The notes beneath the pieces were generated by a model. It had not been told where the DNA came from. It was given only the letters and a program-made list of their open reading frames with translations, and searched no databases. A program made the position numbers and the translations under genes. From assembly GCA_963682175.1 (NCBI GenBank), contig OY821771.1:33810201-33874200 (forward strand): 64,000 nucleotides of DNA. The letters run 5' to 3'. This document shows, piece after piece, positions 22,528 to 34,894 of this stretch. Each line of letters starts with the position of its first letter. Positions within the stretch are counted from its first letter, which is position 1. The DNA comes from Triglochin maritima (Eukaryota > Streptophyta > Magnoliopsida > Alismatales > Juncaginaceae).

Positions 22528-22649
22528 GGTTTATATAGGGTAGAGAGAGGATAGTGTAGTAGTTTTTTTTAAAAATAAAACAATTTCCAACGTCTCTAAG
22601 AGCCATTGGTGCCGACGTCAGCACATCCAATGACTCTTAGAGTTGTTGG
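22528..22649 (-). promoter_or_regulatory. hAT promoter: hairpin plus TATA
   Basis: On the minus strand, a stem with 23-bp arms (22587-22609 and 22627-22649, a few mismatches, 17-nt loop containing GACGTC) is followed about 50 bp later by TATATAA (22537-22531), and 282 bp later by the transposase ATG. The placement agrees with a TATA promoter with an upstream palindrome. Confidence 0.55.
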
Positions 22650-22710
22650 ATCTACAGTGTCATGCCAGCACGGCACGACGACCGTGCTTCCAGACATGAC
22701 TCGACACCCA

Positions 22711-23509
22711 AGTCTGCATAAAGAGTGTACCTCAGCTTTTCCAATGACTAGTTAAGTGGAGTGGAGACTCAAGTTTAATCCGCACTCGTAACAATTAGTC
22801 AGTGGGATGTAGTTACCTAACTCGCTTTAATAATTAAAAAATTAACCCCATCGACTATCTAAAAAATAATAATCTAACTTCTGTGGTTGATCTAGAAAAC
22901 AATTTTTGTTGACCTAAATGTTAGGTGCAATAAGAGTGTCGACTACGGGTGGACGAACAATGGCTTGGGTTTCTGGGATTTTGCCTAACTCATCATTTGG
23001 ATTGATTACTTTGGATTCCGATCTCTTAGATTTTTATCACCTTGGATTTTGATCCTCTATCTATTTTGACCTCGTAAGATTTTCGACTCATTGTATTTTG
23101 ACCTTGCTCATCTATTTTTCTGACACCACTGTTGTTCAATAACTTTTGTTGTCACAATTTCTTTATTACGAATTTGTATCTTTATATATGTATATGTATT
23201 TGACCAAGAATCTATAATCACTAAAGGTTGTTCAATAAGTTGAACCCAATGGATAATGTTTATACAATTCGGCTCATCCGAAGTAACATGAATATTCATC
23301 CAACAACACTGAGAAGGCCATTCACATTAACAATCAATGACACCACACCATTAACAAACAATCAACGAAAACTAGTGGTTCAAAAGAACAATCAACAACA
23401 ACTGATCCATCGTCAACCACTCCCTCATCACAACAGGTCAGAACATGAAAATGTTATCAGCACAGTTAGGGGATGAGTTCTGAGCACTTGGAAGTTGTTA
23501 GTGATTGAG
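22711..23509. other. Spacer before the copia element
   Basis: No gene is recognised. Small frames near 23108-23476 have no homology that I can see. It ends at the target-site copy GAATG (23510-23514). Confidence 0.55.
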
Positions 23510-23514
23510 GAATG

Positions 23515-24489
23515 TGTTGGGAGGGGATCTAATAATGTACTAACTCGACACAGATTAAACGCACCACGTAAAATAGAATATTGATTGCGGAATTAACTTC
23601 GGACCTTCTCCCAAACACAATTGCAACACGAACACAAGCAAGATGGAAATAAAACAAGCAAATAACACATGCACACCTGAAACAACCACGACACACGCGT
23701 TTTACAAGGTTCGGCAACGTGCCTACGTCCTTGGGGGGTCTCCTGCGGGTTTCCTTTCCTTCTTCCGCTTCTCCAACAAGAGAAGCAACCGAGATTACAA
23801 ATGCTTGGAGGCAATATGTTCTCCAAATCACTCTAGATCTATCTCTAGCCTTAATCTCTCAACTCACAATGAAGGAAACTAACTTGTATGCAATGTATGA
23901 AAGAGCAAGTACAAACAAACTCTTTTATAGACTCAAAAAACCGAGCTAAAATTAAGCAATAACCGAGCAGAACTATTCATGCGCACGGTTAACCGACGCT
24001 CGCTCGGTTAACCGTGAATGCTTCAACAGGAACTATTCCTGTTCCGATTCGGTTAACCGAGTCCTTCTCGGTTGGCCGAGGGAACTATTCTCTCGCGTCT
24101 CGGTAGACCGCGAGAACGCTTCTTGCACGAACTAACGAACTATTCCAACAACCCTTCGGTAGACCGAGTAACCCTCGGTAATCCGTTCCAACTTGGACAA
24201 GCACTTTCCAGATTCTCGGAACACCAAAAATCCCCTCAACGGTTTACCGAACCGTTGTTCCGAAGTGCTTGAAACCTTCTGACGGTAGACCAAATCCAAT
24301 TCGGTCGTCCGATCCCAGCTGCACACGGAGTGCCTGGAATCCTCGGGTCGGTGGTCCGAATCCAATTCGGTAGACCGACCCGTCTTCGCCGAAAATCTCC
24401 TGGGTTGTGCGTCGGTGAACCGAATCCAATTCGGTCGACCGACTCTTCCTGGTTTTGCTTCCTTAACAAATATAAGCCAATATTCAACA
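23515..24489 (-). repeat. Copia 3' LTR
   Basis: 975 bp, TG..CA ends. On the element's strand it starts at 24489, carries a cluster of CGGTNNACCG palindromes (24441-23986), then TATAAAAGA (23929-23921) and the transcribed part. It pairs with 43307-44282. Confidence 0.97.
23986..24441. repeat. CGGTNNACCG palindrome cluster in the copia LTR
   Basis: Repeated palindromes with fixed outer half-sites and changing centres: CGGTTAACCG, CGGTAGACCG, CGGTTTACCG, CGGTGAACCG and CGGTCGACCG. They lie directly upstream of the LTR TATA box. The cluster recurs in the other LTR (about 43779-44234) and, with the same consensus, in unrelated LTRs at 27085-27640, 51773-52094 and 55989-56215. Confidence 0.88.
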
Positions 24490-24503
24490 ATCTCCACCTT
24501 GGT
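24490..24503 (-). other. Copia polypurine tract
   Basis: On the minus strand CCAAGGTGGAGAT directly precedes the 3' LTR start TGTTGAAT. This is the usual plus-strand primer site of plant copia elements. Confidence 0.8.
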
Positions 24504-24593
24504 TTAGATTTGTTACCTGAGTCTTCTTCTAACCTGCATCCTTCGTGTCTACACGAGACACCACTTGGCGCTACCCCCGGCGCGCCCTCCTTC

Positions 24594-25928
24594 TCACCTT
24601 CTGAGGACATTGAGAAGCTTTGAGCACAACTCGAACTTCTCCCGATTGACGACCTTTGTCATCATATCCGCAGGATTCTCACTTGTGTCGATTTTCTGGA
24701 GAACAACCTGCCCTTCTTCGATCCACTCTCGGATCCTATGGTACCTTACTTCAATATGTTTGGTCCTTGAATGGAACGTCTGATCCTTGGCTAGATAAAT
24801 TGCACTTTGATTATCGCAATGCAATTTGGTCACTTCTTGTTCCATCCCCAAAGAGCTAACCAAACCCTTCAACCATATAGTTTCTTTTCCGGCATCGACA
24901 GCAGCCATGTACTCCGCTTCCGTTGTTGACAACGCGGTAGTATGTTGGAGAACCGATCTCCAACTCACTGGACCTCCACCCAAAGGGAACACGTACCCTG
25001 TTGTGGACCTCCGCTTATCCAGATCTCCAGCGTAATCTGAATCGACGTACCCCTCCACCTGCCTTTGTGCTCCATCTTTGGTGAACTTCAAGCTAACATC
25101 CATGGTTCCCTTCAGGTACCTCAGCAGCCACTTCAACGCTTCCCAATGCTCTTTTCCTGGGTTAGCCATATAACGACTCACGAGGCTAACTGCGTGTGAA
25201 ATGTCTGGCCTAGTGCAGATCATAGCATACATAACGGATCCGACTGCACTAGCATATGGAACTTTCTCCATATCTCTCCTTTCCTTTTCAGTAGAGGGGC
25301 TGCACTTCAACGAGAGTTTGAAGTGAGCACTCATAGGTGTGGCCACCTGCTTGGCGTTCTCGAGATTGTACCTCTCGAGTATCTTCTGGATATAACTCCT
25401 TTGAGTGAGCAGAATTTCACCTTTCTCGGTATCCCTTGAGATCTCCATACCGAGAATCTTCTTTGCACTCCCGAGGTCTTTCATCTCAAACTCCCCGTGA
25501 AGCTTCAGTTTGAGATCATCTATATGCTTCATCTCCTTAGTCGCGATCAACATATCATCGACATATAAAAGCAAGAACACGTGTGTGCCGTCTCCAAGAC
25601 TCCGCAAGTATACAAAACTATCATAATCGCAACGTACAAAACCATTATTAATCATAAATAAATCGAACCTTTTGTACCATTGCCTCGGTGATTGTTTAAG
25701 TCCATAGAGGGACTTCTTCAGCTTGCATACTTGTCCTTCCTTGCCTCGTGTGATGAACCCGTCCGGCTGCTTTATATAGATCTCCTCCTCTATGTGCCCG
25801 TGAAGAAAAGTTGTCTTCACGTCCATCTGCTCTAACTCCATGTTATCCATAGCTACCATAGCTAACAACACTCTAATAGAGGTATGCTTTACAACGGGTG
25901 AGAAGATCTCGTTGTAATCGACCCCTTC
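24594..25928 (-). pseudogene. Copia pol, 3' part: reverse transcriptase and RNase H
   Basis: The frame enters from the insertion point at 25928 (EGVDYNEIFSPVVKHTSIR) and runs to a stop before 24594. It contains RT motifs LEQMDVKTTFLHG and the catalytic LLLYVDDMLIA (YVDD), then the copia RNase H with GYVDSDYAGDLDKRRSTTGY and STTEAEYMAA. This segment has no stop. It is separated from its 5' half by the solo LTR 25929-28074, so this copy cannot be expressed as a polyprotein. Confidence 0.94.
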
Positions 25929-28074
25929 TGTAACGTCCCGAAACAGCGGAAGATTTTAAAATTTCAAATAACCAACATAACAGACAACTCACGCGGGAAC
26001 GTCACTAGTATATAAATATATAAATCCGGGTGCACCCAAAATACAAGGAGTTTTCCAAAAGAAGTACAACTACAATACTGATACAATGAAATAGAATACA
26101 TGTAGTCGTACGGTCTAGCAACTGCCGAAGAGGATCCGACTCCAAAGCGCTCCGTCCTTGGTCACCACCCACCCGGACCTACTGCGGTCCTGAAAAAGAT
26201 GCAACAACAATGCCTGAGTTTCCAGAAGGAAACCCCGTATGCCAACTCACCTATATGCATGCATCACATAATGAACCTATCATACTAGTAGCATGTCATG
26301 GCATCAACAGAAATGGAAAACAGTTCCCCCGAAGGGTAAAACAGGACATCAGTCCGACAATCAATCATCGGGTCTCCCGAAGAGACCTACTGCAGGCACA
26401 TGCAGTCTAGCAGCCCGTGACATCGCACCCCCCACACGCGGCTACACTACTCAAGGGTTCGGCAGGGAGCCTCTGTCACATCTACGCGCCGATAGAAACA
26501 GATCTGTAAATCTCAGTGGTCGGGGCCATAGGGACCAACGGGGCCGTCGCCCGGAAGGTATAACAACATCATCTCGGTAGGTGCCCAGCCGAGGAAAACA
26601 ACATAGCCGGCACAGCCTCGGCCCAACAATCATCATCGCCGGCACAACCTCGGCGGCATCACCGGCACAGCATCAGTGGTCCATCACAACAGTCCGGCAC
26701 AACATCGGACAGATCCAGACCGAAGTCTGCCAGGTCATCAGGCTCCTCGAGCCGCAAACACCAACCACGCCGCTATAAAAGCAGGGCAGCGACATCCGTA
26801 GCCCGTGGGCCGGTAGTCACCTCACCCAACGCCAGTTGCGTGCCCGCACAACAACAACACTGGGATCCGCAATCCCTCAGGCCTGCTATACTACAAAGTG
26901 CCCAAAAATCATCTCAAGTCACGGTCCATACTCGGAGGTGACGCGTCCCGAACACCCACACTCTTCCCAACGGCGGTCCCTGGGCAGGCACGCATCACGT
27001 GCCCACCGTCACCTCCCGGCTCACGCACAAGGCGAGGACACGGGTTTCCGTGGACAAAGTTGGCGTTCAAAAAGGGAACCAGGAATTCAGTTCTGAGCAG
27101 ATTCGGTCGACCGAAATAGTCTAACCGGTCGACCGTTTTCACGAGGAATTCGGTCGACCGAAAGTCTGAATCGGTGGAACTCACTGCGCAACACTAATTC
27201 CCAAACGGTCGAACAAAAGTCTAAAACCGGTCGACCGAACGAGGTCAAAATCCGGAGTCTGGTCAACATCAAAATCGGATCTATCAGTCGACTGACTCAG
27301 GGGTCTCGGTCGACCGAAAACAGACAGGGTCAACCTATTATTCTATGTCATATAATCGGTCGAACACAAACTTCCAACGGTCACACAACATACAACCGGT
27401 CGAACGACACATGTAATCGGTTGAACAAATCATGCATAACTAACAGGTACACTTAAGTTCCGGTCGAACAAAACAAGGACCGGTCGACCGACAACAGGTA
27501 GAAAAATCCCAACTCACCAGCAATAATGCACTACCGGTCGACCGCCCCAAGACATCGTTCGACCGGTGAAGGTTAAAGTCGGGCAAACAGTGCTAAAACG
27601 GTCGACTGCCCGAAGGATCCGGTCGACCGTTGGTCGTCTTCAACCTCGCGCCAGCCGAGGTTTTACGAAGAAACGCGGCACCGGAGAGGTCCTCGACCTC
27701 CCCCGACCGACCAACAACACCCTCCCACGAGGGTGAGCAACAAAATCACACTAATGAGCGACATACCTCTCATGAAGCCGGAGAAACGCCGGAGCAACGC
27801 TCACGCCTCCACGTCCTCGATCACGCGTCGCGCCTCTCCCGCACGAGCACCTTCCTCTCTCGACGCCTCCGCAGCTGCTCCACCAACACGCGCACCAGCA
27901 AGGAAACCTTCCTCTCCCGTCTGCTACAGTGCCCGCCAACCTCACCATCACCATACTCACCTCAGGCCACTGTAGCCCGCCTCTTCCCCATGCAAACCCA
28001 ACTTCCCATGCAAAGCAAGCCCTAATCCTCCTCTAATCTCCATTAGCTTCCTAATCTCGGTTAGGGACATAACA
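25929..28074. mobile_element. Solo LTR (family A), 2146 bp, inside copia RT
   Basis: Starts TGTAACGTCCC, ends GGGACATAACA, and is flanked by CCTTC on both sides (25924-25928 and 28075-28079). There is no internal region or second LTR, so it is a solo LTR left by unequal recombination. It is long, like many Ty3/gypsy LTRs; the orientation is not certain. A possible TATAAAAG lies at 26775-26782 on +. The part at 27085-27640 is packed with CGGTCGACCG palindromes. Insert plus TSD is 2151 bp, a multiple of three, consistent with the copia frame on both sides. Confidence 0.92.
27085..27640. repeat. CGGTCGACCG palindrome cluster in solo LTR A
   Basis: More than ten copies of GGTCGACCG or one-base variants (GGTCGAAC, GGTCGACTG) occur in about 550 bp. 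Family A is otherwise unlike the copia LTR, yet it shares this motif with it and with LTR family C. Confidence 0.88.
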
Positions 28075-29093
28075 CCTTCCTTCTGAGCATATCCTTTTGC
28101 CACCAACCTTGCTTTATACTTTATCACCTCCATAGGAGATGACCCTTCCTTCTTCCTGAAGATCCACTTGCACCCAATCGCGCGCTTTCCCTTGGGGAGC
28201 TCCGTTAACTCCCAAGTTTGATTCGTATGAAGAGACTCCATCTCTTCGGTCATGGCCACCATCCACTTGTTCCTGTCCTCCTGCTCAATAGCTTCTTCGA
28301 ATGTGCAAGGGTCCCCACATTCGGTAACAAGTGCAAACACAATACTAGCATCATCGTGACCATACCTCACAGGTGCCTTTGTGATCCTCCTTTGTCTTCC
28401 TTGAGCAATACTCTCTTGCTCAGCTTCCTCCTCTACTCGTGAGTCAATTGTTTCCTGCTGAACCTCTTGATTCGATTCTTCCCTTGAAGTCGTGACCCCA
28501 ACTTTGATTTCGTCTTCCTGCATGGGAACCTCTTGCTGCTCTTTCTCCTCAAGGCCCTTGAGCAAACTTGTCTCGTCAAAGACCACATTACTCCGTAGGA
28601 GTACCTTCTTGCTCACCGGATCCCAAAGCTTATATCCTTTCACCGTCCTATCGTAACCAAGGAATATGCACTCCTTTGATTTCGAATCCAGCTTCGACCG
28701 TTGTGTCTCATCGACCAACGCATAGGCTTTGCATCCAAATATCCTAAGCTTTGAGTAATCAAATAGCTCACCCGTCCACACTTCCTGAGGCGTCTTTAAT
28801 TCAAGTGCTGATGACGGTGAGATATTTACTAAATAGCATGCAAGATCTACTGCTTCCGCCCAGAAATCCTTCGACAGATTTGCATGAAGCCTCATGCTCC
28901 TTGCCCGTTCGCATAGTGTCCTGTTCATCCTTTCAGCTACGCCGTTTTGTTCCGGACTCCGCGGTGTAGTGAAATGCCTCGTGATGCCTTCTTTCTCACA
29001 GAAACTTGCAAACTCCCTTGAGGTGTACTCACCTCCGTTATCTGTTCATAAGTACTTCACAAATTTTCCTGTACTCTTCTCTACTTGGGCCTT
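28075..29093 (-). pseudogene. Copia pol, middle part: integrase C-terminus to start of RT
   Basis: From the Athila insertion point (29093) leftward: the integrase core end with NGGEYTSREFASFCEKEGI and the last conserved part EQNGVAERMNRT. Then the GKR-like linker (IFGCKAYALVDETQRSKLDSKS), an acidic spacer, and RT start motifs (WELTELPKGKRAIGCKWIFR, YKARLVAKGYAQKEG). There is one in-frame TGA at 29048-29046, just before TDNGGEY, where copia proteins usually have Arg; CGA to TGA is the simplest explanation. Confidence 0.92.
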
Positions 29094-31852
29094 TGATTGA
29101 TCGTTTTATATTTCTACCGCAAGTGCACGGCCGCGTTGAAGCGGTGGCAAATACGGGTCGTCCACTGGGAGGTGTGTCGACACTTGGTTCGTGCGAGGGC
29201 GAGAGGTAAAAGAAGGAGAGAAATGTTTGGTTACACTAAACTACACTACAATGCTAAACTAGAATGCAAAAGGAAATGAAGATAAGCAATAAAACTAAAC
29301 CCCAAAGGGGGTTGGTGAAGAATTAAATTTATACCGCAAGTGCACGGCGTCTATGAAGACGTGGCAAGTACGGGTCGAACACAAGGAGGGAGAGATTTCA
29401 TTATTTTTGTTGTTTCGATTGAGGGGAAGAAGTAGAGAAGAATCAATTAGGGTTTTTGGGGTTTTTTGGTTTAATTAACTAAACTACGAAACAAAAGCAA
29501 TTAAACTTAAAACAAGAACAAAGAAGAGAATTCCGTCGGGTGGAGGTCTAGACTTAGGTTTAGATTGGAGAATGGAGAAACTTGAAATAAATCATGTTAG
29601 TTATGAAGCATTACAAGATAAATGATTTAACATAAACTCAAGTAATAAAAATATACTAATCACGAACTTAAAACAATAACATGCATTCATCTTCTCTACC
29701 CCTAATTCCATCACCTCCACCCTTTGGAAAGAGTTAGAAACTCATGGAGGGAGGAAGAAGAAAGGATCCTAGAGACATTAAAAGAAAATAAAAACAAAAC
29801 AAAATAAAACAGAAATTTATTACTAATGATCCAAGACCAAAGGTTCAAAGATGTGTTACATTCGTCCTACAGGGCTATTTATAGCCGATACAGGGGATAC
29901 CAATACATAAAAGGATAGTACACGCGTCAACCCAACACTGGACAAAATTGGAGCACACAGATCCTCACTGGTGCGGCGAAATCGCCGCACAATGCATGGG
30001 AGATGCGGCGGAATCGCCGCCCAAGTCAAGGATTTCGCCCCCGGATTTCTGTGGTGCGTTTATGGCATGATTTGATCTTTATTTGCGCGTCTGGATGGAT
30101 TCTTTCCATTCTTTTAAACTCCGGATTAATTCCTTCCATTGTTGGAGATTTATATTTGACTTTTCTTTTGACTTTTCCAACAAAATAACTTGATCCTTTT
30201 CTTTTGCAATCAGGTCCTTGGTATTTTGCAATTAAGCCCTTGACCTTTTTGTAATTAGCTCCTTGAATGCTTTTATGCTTGGATGCATTTCCATTTGAAA
30301 CCCGATAAGCTTGAATTCGGTCTTTATGATAGAAATGAATCTTTTGCAAACGTTTATGCCCGGAATGTGGGTAATCTGCATTCAGGTCCCTGTATTCTGT
30401 AAATACGACTAAACACATACCTTAGTAGCATTTATTGATATAAAAGTAATCTAAATGAAAGACATATGATGCAATGTATGCAATGCATCAGGGGTAGAGA
30501 ACTGATGTGAACATAAAGATGTGTGTGTGTGTTCAATTAAGCTCCTCACAACATGTAGTGCATGAAATCATAAAACTACATCCAATCTTGCCTCTACATG
30601 AATTAAGATAAGACTACATCATTAAAACATACAAGACAATAATTGGAATGAAGCTACATGAACTCAAGTATAAAGACTATACCCTACTATGCCTCTACAT
30701 GAATTAAGATTTCACTACATCATTAAAACATACAAGACATTAGCTAAGGTAAAGGCAACAAGAGCACATACACTACAAATTGTGTTTCCAACATTAACTT
30801 CATCCATATCCTAACCTTATCATTCCCCATAAAATAGGTCCACTAATCAAAGCATAAGCTAAGCTTCATTCAAGAGCATTAGCCTATCAAAGATAAGAGT
30901 GGAGACCCATTAGATGGTTATGGAAATCATATAAAGCTCAAGGGATAAAAATAACACACACTTAATACACTACATTATTATATCACATATTTCTCCACCC
31001 CCCAAATGGGGATGGAACTACTCACTACTCATTACACTAACTAATTTAGCAAGGGAAAGCATAATACTGAAATGAAATTTATACTACTTAAGCAAGAAAT
31101 ATTAAAGAGGCATAAAACTAAACAAACAAACAAGCATGCAAATGAAAGGAAATTAAACTAAGAGAGAAACAACATCATTAAAAGAAAAACTTCTATTATT
31201 AACTCACTCAATTACAAGTAGCTCTTCCTCCACTAGAGTTTTGCTTCAAGGCTTCACTCTTAGTAGGGAAGATGGCCACCAAGAGGGAGATGGATACAAT
31301 GGGAGGTGAAGAGTTCTATTTATAAGCATGGAAAAAGCTAATCAGGGACAATCCCCCGATGTGGGACTAAACCAATACCAAAAATAGCCTAAACGAACAC
31401 TAATACAAGTCCATGAGAAGTTGGGGCGGATCCTGCATGATCCAGACCGCCAATTGGCGGTTCCAGACCGCCAATTGGCGGCCTAGAAAGCCCAGATCCG
31501 TCTGGGTCTTCTGGTGGGCTTGCCTTGGTGTGTTTCTTGGTCTTGGATGCATCTAACTTGTTTAGTGGAGCTCCGACCCGAATCGAATTGACAAAATACT
31601 CCTCATGATGGTGTGGAGTTTCCTGTTTTGCTCTTAGGTCCTTCTGTCTTACGATCAGGTCCTTCTCCCTTGCATATTGGTCCCCAGGTCTCACAATTAG
31701 GTCCTTTTTTCCTGCTTTTGGGTCCTTTCATGGCTCTTCTCTTCAAACCTCTTTATTTCTGAAAACTAAACATAAAACTCGTCACGTAGCATTGCTTAGG
31801 TGTAAGATAATGGATATAAGGTACAAATATAAGCATGAAATGATGTCAATCA
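29094..31852 (-). repeat. Athila 3' LTR with nested solo LTR
   Basis: The 1576-bp LTR is interrupted at 29313-30490. The minus-strand TATAAATA is at 31322-31315, preceded by two perfect palindromes CCGCCAATTGGCGG at 31447-31460 and 31468-31481. Confidence 0.95.
29313..30490 (-). mobile_element. Solo LTR (family B), 1178 bp, inside the Athila LTR
   Basis: Starts TGGTGAAGAATT, ends TGCATCA, and is flanked by GGGGT (29308-29312, 30491-30495). The intact LTR at 40114-41690 reads straight through this site. Its TACCGCAAGTGCACGG segment resembles one in the host LTR, so the families are related. On the minus strand TATAAATA (29883-29876) lies about 90 bp downstream of two GC palindromes: GTGCGGCGAAATCGCCGCAC (29971-29990) and GCGGCGGAATCGCCGC (30005-30020). 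Confidence 0.93.
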
Positions 31853-33418
31853 AGTACCCCCACACCTAAGTTTTTGCTAGTCTCGAGCAAAACAAAGAAA
31901 GGAAAAAGTATACGAAAAAAAACAAGAAATCCTAACTCACTTTCGTAGGAATCACGGTTGCACTTAGCATGTGCAACAAGCCGTTAAACCTCCTTGTTGC
32001 CAAGGAGGAGGAGTGGTGTCTCCTGAGGGTTTTCAGCGGATATACCCACAAAATCCGAACAAGATGCATTAATCAATCTAGCTACACGACTCGTTGGACT
32101 TATTTTGTCGATCATGGAATGCGGTAATACTACGGGTCGACTCTATATATGTAATCAGTCCACACACCTAGCCTAATGAGTTATTCGTGAGAGTTAACTA
32201 AGGAATTAAGTGAAAGACATGGGCAACCTTAACTTCTGAATGTGAAACAAAGTGTAAAGTCCATTTTGGTTCTTATTTGACTCTTCTTTTCTTTTTCTTT
32301 TTTTTTCATTTTCTTTTCTTCCTTTTTTTTTTCTTTTTCTTTGGAGCATTTATTGGTTGGTGTTTGATTCTCCCAGGGTCAGGTTTCGTGCATCATTGCC
32401 TATGAGGACTTACACTATCACGTACACCTTCCCCCAAATCTCCACATAGGGCGATCCCTACCACCCGTGTAACGGGAGTTCGGTCGGTGCATCCCAAGTC
32501 AGATGTCTCGAAAGCACCAGGCACAAAGTCCCCTCAGACCTACTTTCCCGAGTGATAGGAGCCGTGCGAGAAGAGAGAACACCACTTATTTATTCATTTA
32601 TCTACATGGGAACCAAAACCCCTACACTTAAGTTTCACAAAAAGATATTAAGGGCCCTTGACTACAACAAACTTCCTAAACTAACAAACACGAATTACTA
32701 GGTTCAGGGTGGACTTCTTTAAATGTTTGAGCACTGAAACCCACTGATTACTCACCCCCAAGGGAAAACTGGGGTGCATCCTAACGACTCGATAAATCCT
32801 AAAGCCACGTATTAGATATCCTAATGCATCAAGTTCAAGACAATTTTGGGAGCTTTCTTTTTACTTTGCCTCTCAACGGTTTTGCACATGCTAAACACAC
32901 GCAAAACCCACAAAACATTTTCTTTCGAAAACACATGAAGATTTTGAAAGAAATGTGAAAATTTTGAAGCACTAGGCAAGCAAAAGAAGACAAGTCACCC
33001 AAGGATCATGGCAAGCAGATATATCGATATTTAAATGCAGCACACTATCATGACCCTAACAATGCAAACAAAAGAAAACAAAATCAAAGGAAAAAGACTC
33101 GACTATGTACACACGTAAAACACCCCCCCACACCTACTTCATGCATTGTCCTCAATGAATGCAAGCAAGATACTACATGGATTGATGCATAAAAAGGAGA
33201 GATCTCACCAACATGAAGTACAAAGGGAAATGTATGGCTATGTTGATGGACACAACCCAAATTTCCTCAAAACCTGTGAGATGCTAAAGAAAGGGATACA
33301 CATACGTGAAAGAAATGGGGCCCAAATACTCAAGGGTTGGGGCCCACAACAATCGATGCTCACTGAATGAGTTTTTTTTTTTTTATGTAACTATGTACAA
33401 ACATGAAAGCTCAACCAC
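31853..33418 (-). other. Athila non-coding 3' region
   Basis: Between the end of pol and the 3' LTR there is no supported frame. It holds a pyrimidine-rich run (about 32278-32342) and the purine tract next to the LTR. In Athila elements this position can hold an env-like ORF, and none is visible here. Confidence 0.75.
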
Positions 33419-34894
33419 TCATGTAGGAGCATGAATGGTTGAGTGTGAGGGCGATTCATGAAGGAACATGACCTCCTCGACTTCGGCTGGTGCCCCCTCC
33501 AAGTAGGGTTTGAGGCGTTGTCCATTAACTTTGAACACGTCCCCATTCCCTGGGTTCAAGATCTCAACCGCTCCATGAGGATAAACGGTTTGGACAATAA
33601 ACGGGCCAGACCAGCGACTGCGGAGCTTACCCGCAAACAGATGAAGCCGGGAATTGTAGAGCAACACCTTCTGCCCGGCCGTAAACACCTTTCGCATAAT
33701 CATGCGATCGTGAAACATCTTGGCTCGGGACTTATGAATTTTGGCATTCTCGTACGCATCATTGCGTAACTCTTCTAATTCCACAATGTCGAACTTACGT
33801 TGTACTCCTGCTTGATCAAGATCCATATTCAGGTTCTTGATCGCCCAGAAAGCACGATGCTCAAGCTCGACGGGTAGGTGGCAAGCCTTGCCGTACACTA
33901 CCCGATAAGGGGACATACCCAAATTGGTCTTGTACGCGGTGCGAAAAGCCCACAATGCGTCATTCAATTTGGTAGACCAATCCTTCCTCGAGGAACTAAC
34001 CGTCTTCTCAAGAATTTGCTTTAATTGACGGTTAGAGATTTCGACCTGCCCACTAGTTTGCGGATGGTATGGGGTCGCAAGCTTGTGGGTGATCGAATAT
34101 TTCCTCATAAGCGCTTCAAAGGAGCGATTATAGAAGTGGGTACCCCTATCGCTGATTATGGTACGAGGAGTACCAAATCGCGCAAAAATGTCCCTTAAGA
34201 ATTTGGTGACCACCTTGTTGTCATTGGTCTTTGTGGGTATAGCCTCAACCCACTTAGACACATAGTCAACGGCCACCAGAATGTAAACATTCCCGAAAGA
34301 GTTCGGGAAGGGACCCATGAAATCGATGCCCCACACATCGAAGATGTCGACAACAAGGACATTTTGCAAAGGCATCATGTTACGTCGACCAATCCTGCCA
34401 AGGCGCTGACACCTATCACATTGCTTACAAAAGTCGTAAGCATCCTTGAAAAGAGAGGGCCAGTAGAATCCAGATTGGAGCACTTTGGCAGCAGTTTTCT
34501 TTGCTCCAAAGTGTCCTCCACATGCCTTGGAATGGCAGAAATGGAGCACACTTTGGAACTCGGTATCTGGGACGCACCGCCTGAAAATTTGGTCAGAGCA
34601 GTATTTGAATAGGTAGGGGTCGTCCCAGTGAAAGAATCTGACATACGATCTAAATTTGGATTGGTCAGATTTTGACCAACCCACAGGAAATTGCTCGGTC
34701 ACGAGGTAGTTCACGATGTCGGCAAACCAAGGGTTATCTTCGATCATGAACAACTGCTCGTCAGGAAATTTATCGTCAATGATTTGGTCCTGTGGGTTGG
34801 TCGTCTCTAGACGAGACAAGTGGTCAGCTACAACGTTTTCACACCTTTTTTGTCCCGAATCTCGAGATCGAATTCTTGTAACAACAAGATCCAT
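33419..34894 (-). CDS. Athila pol, integrase part (about 475 aa after the frameshift)
   Basis: Continues the polyprotein after a one-base shift near 34846-34851. It begins with the RNase H tail/linker [13 protein letters not shown]. The zinc-binding HHCC region is near residues 118-162 ([13 protein letters not shown], then [12 protein letters not shown]). The integrase core has Asp191 ([10 protein letters not shown]), Asp249 ([10 protein letters not shown]) and Glu285 ([11 protein letters not shown]), followed by [15 protein letters not shown] and a C-terminal chromodomain-free tail. It integrates the cDNA into the genome. The first residues of the open frame lie in the wrong phase of the upstream gene and are probably not translated as such. 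Confidence 0.92.
   Translation of the reverse strand: MDLVVTRIRSRDSGQKRCENVVADHLSRLETTNPQDQIIDDKFPDEQLFMIEDNPWFADIVNYLVTEQFPVGWSKSDQSKFRSYVRFFHWDDPYLFKYCSDQIFRRCVPDTEFQSVLHFCHSKACGGHFGAKKTAAKVLQSGFYWPSLFKDAYDFCKQCDRCQRLGRIGRRNMMPLQNVLVVDIFDVWGIDFMGPFPNSFGNVYILVAVDYVSKWVEAIPTKTNDNKVVTKFLRDIFARFGTPRTIISDRGTHFYNRSFEALMRKYSITHKLATPYHPQTSGQVEISNRQLKQILEKTVSSSRKDWSTKLNDALWAFRTAYKTNLGMSPYRVVYGKACHLPVELEHRAFWAIKNLNMDLDQAGVQRKFDIVELEELRNDAYENAKIHKSRAKMFHDRMIMRKVFTAGQKVLLYNSRLHLFAGKLRSRWSGPFIVQTVYPHGAVEILNPGNGDVFKVNGQRLKPYLEGAPAEVEEVMFLHESPSHSTIHAPT

Larger units (their letters stand above)
19886..22700 (-). mobile_element. hAT (Ac-like) element, degraded
   Basis: The transposase relic on the minus strand is bracketed by GC-rich segments (about 19886-20040 and 22640-22700), both rich in CGTGCC/GGCACG and CGGGTCGTG words of the kind found at hAT ends. 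A perfect terminal repeat and the 8-bp TSD could not be fixed, so the borders are approximate. Confidence 0.55.

Noticed and set aside
24594..25035. Plus-strand frames opposite the copia RNase H
   Set aside because: Shadows of the conserved minus-strand pol frame.
27630..28025. Pro/Ser-rich open frame of 131 codons
   Set aside because: It lies inside solo LTR A in GC-rich sequence with overlapping frames on both strands. No motif.
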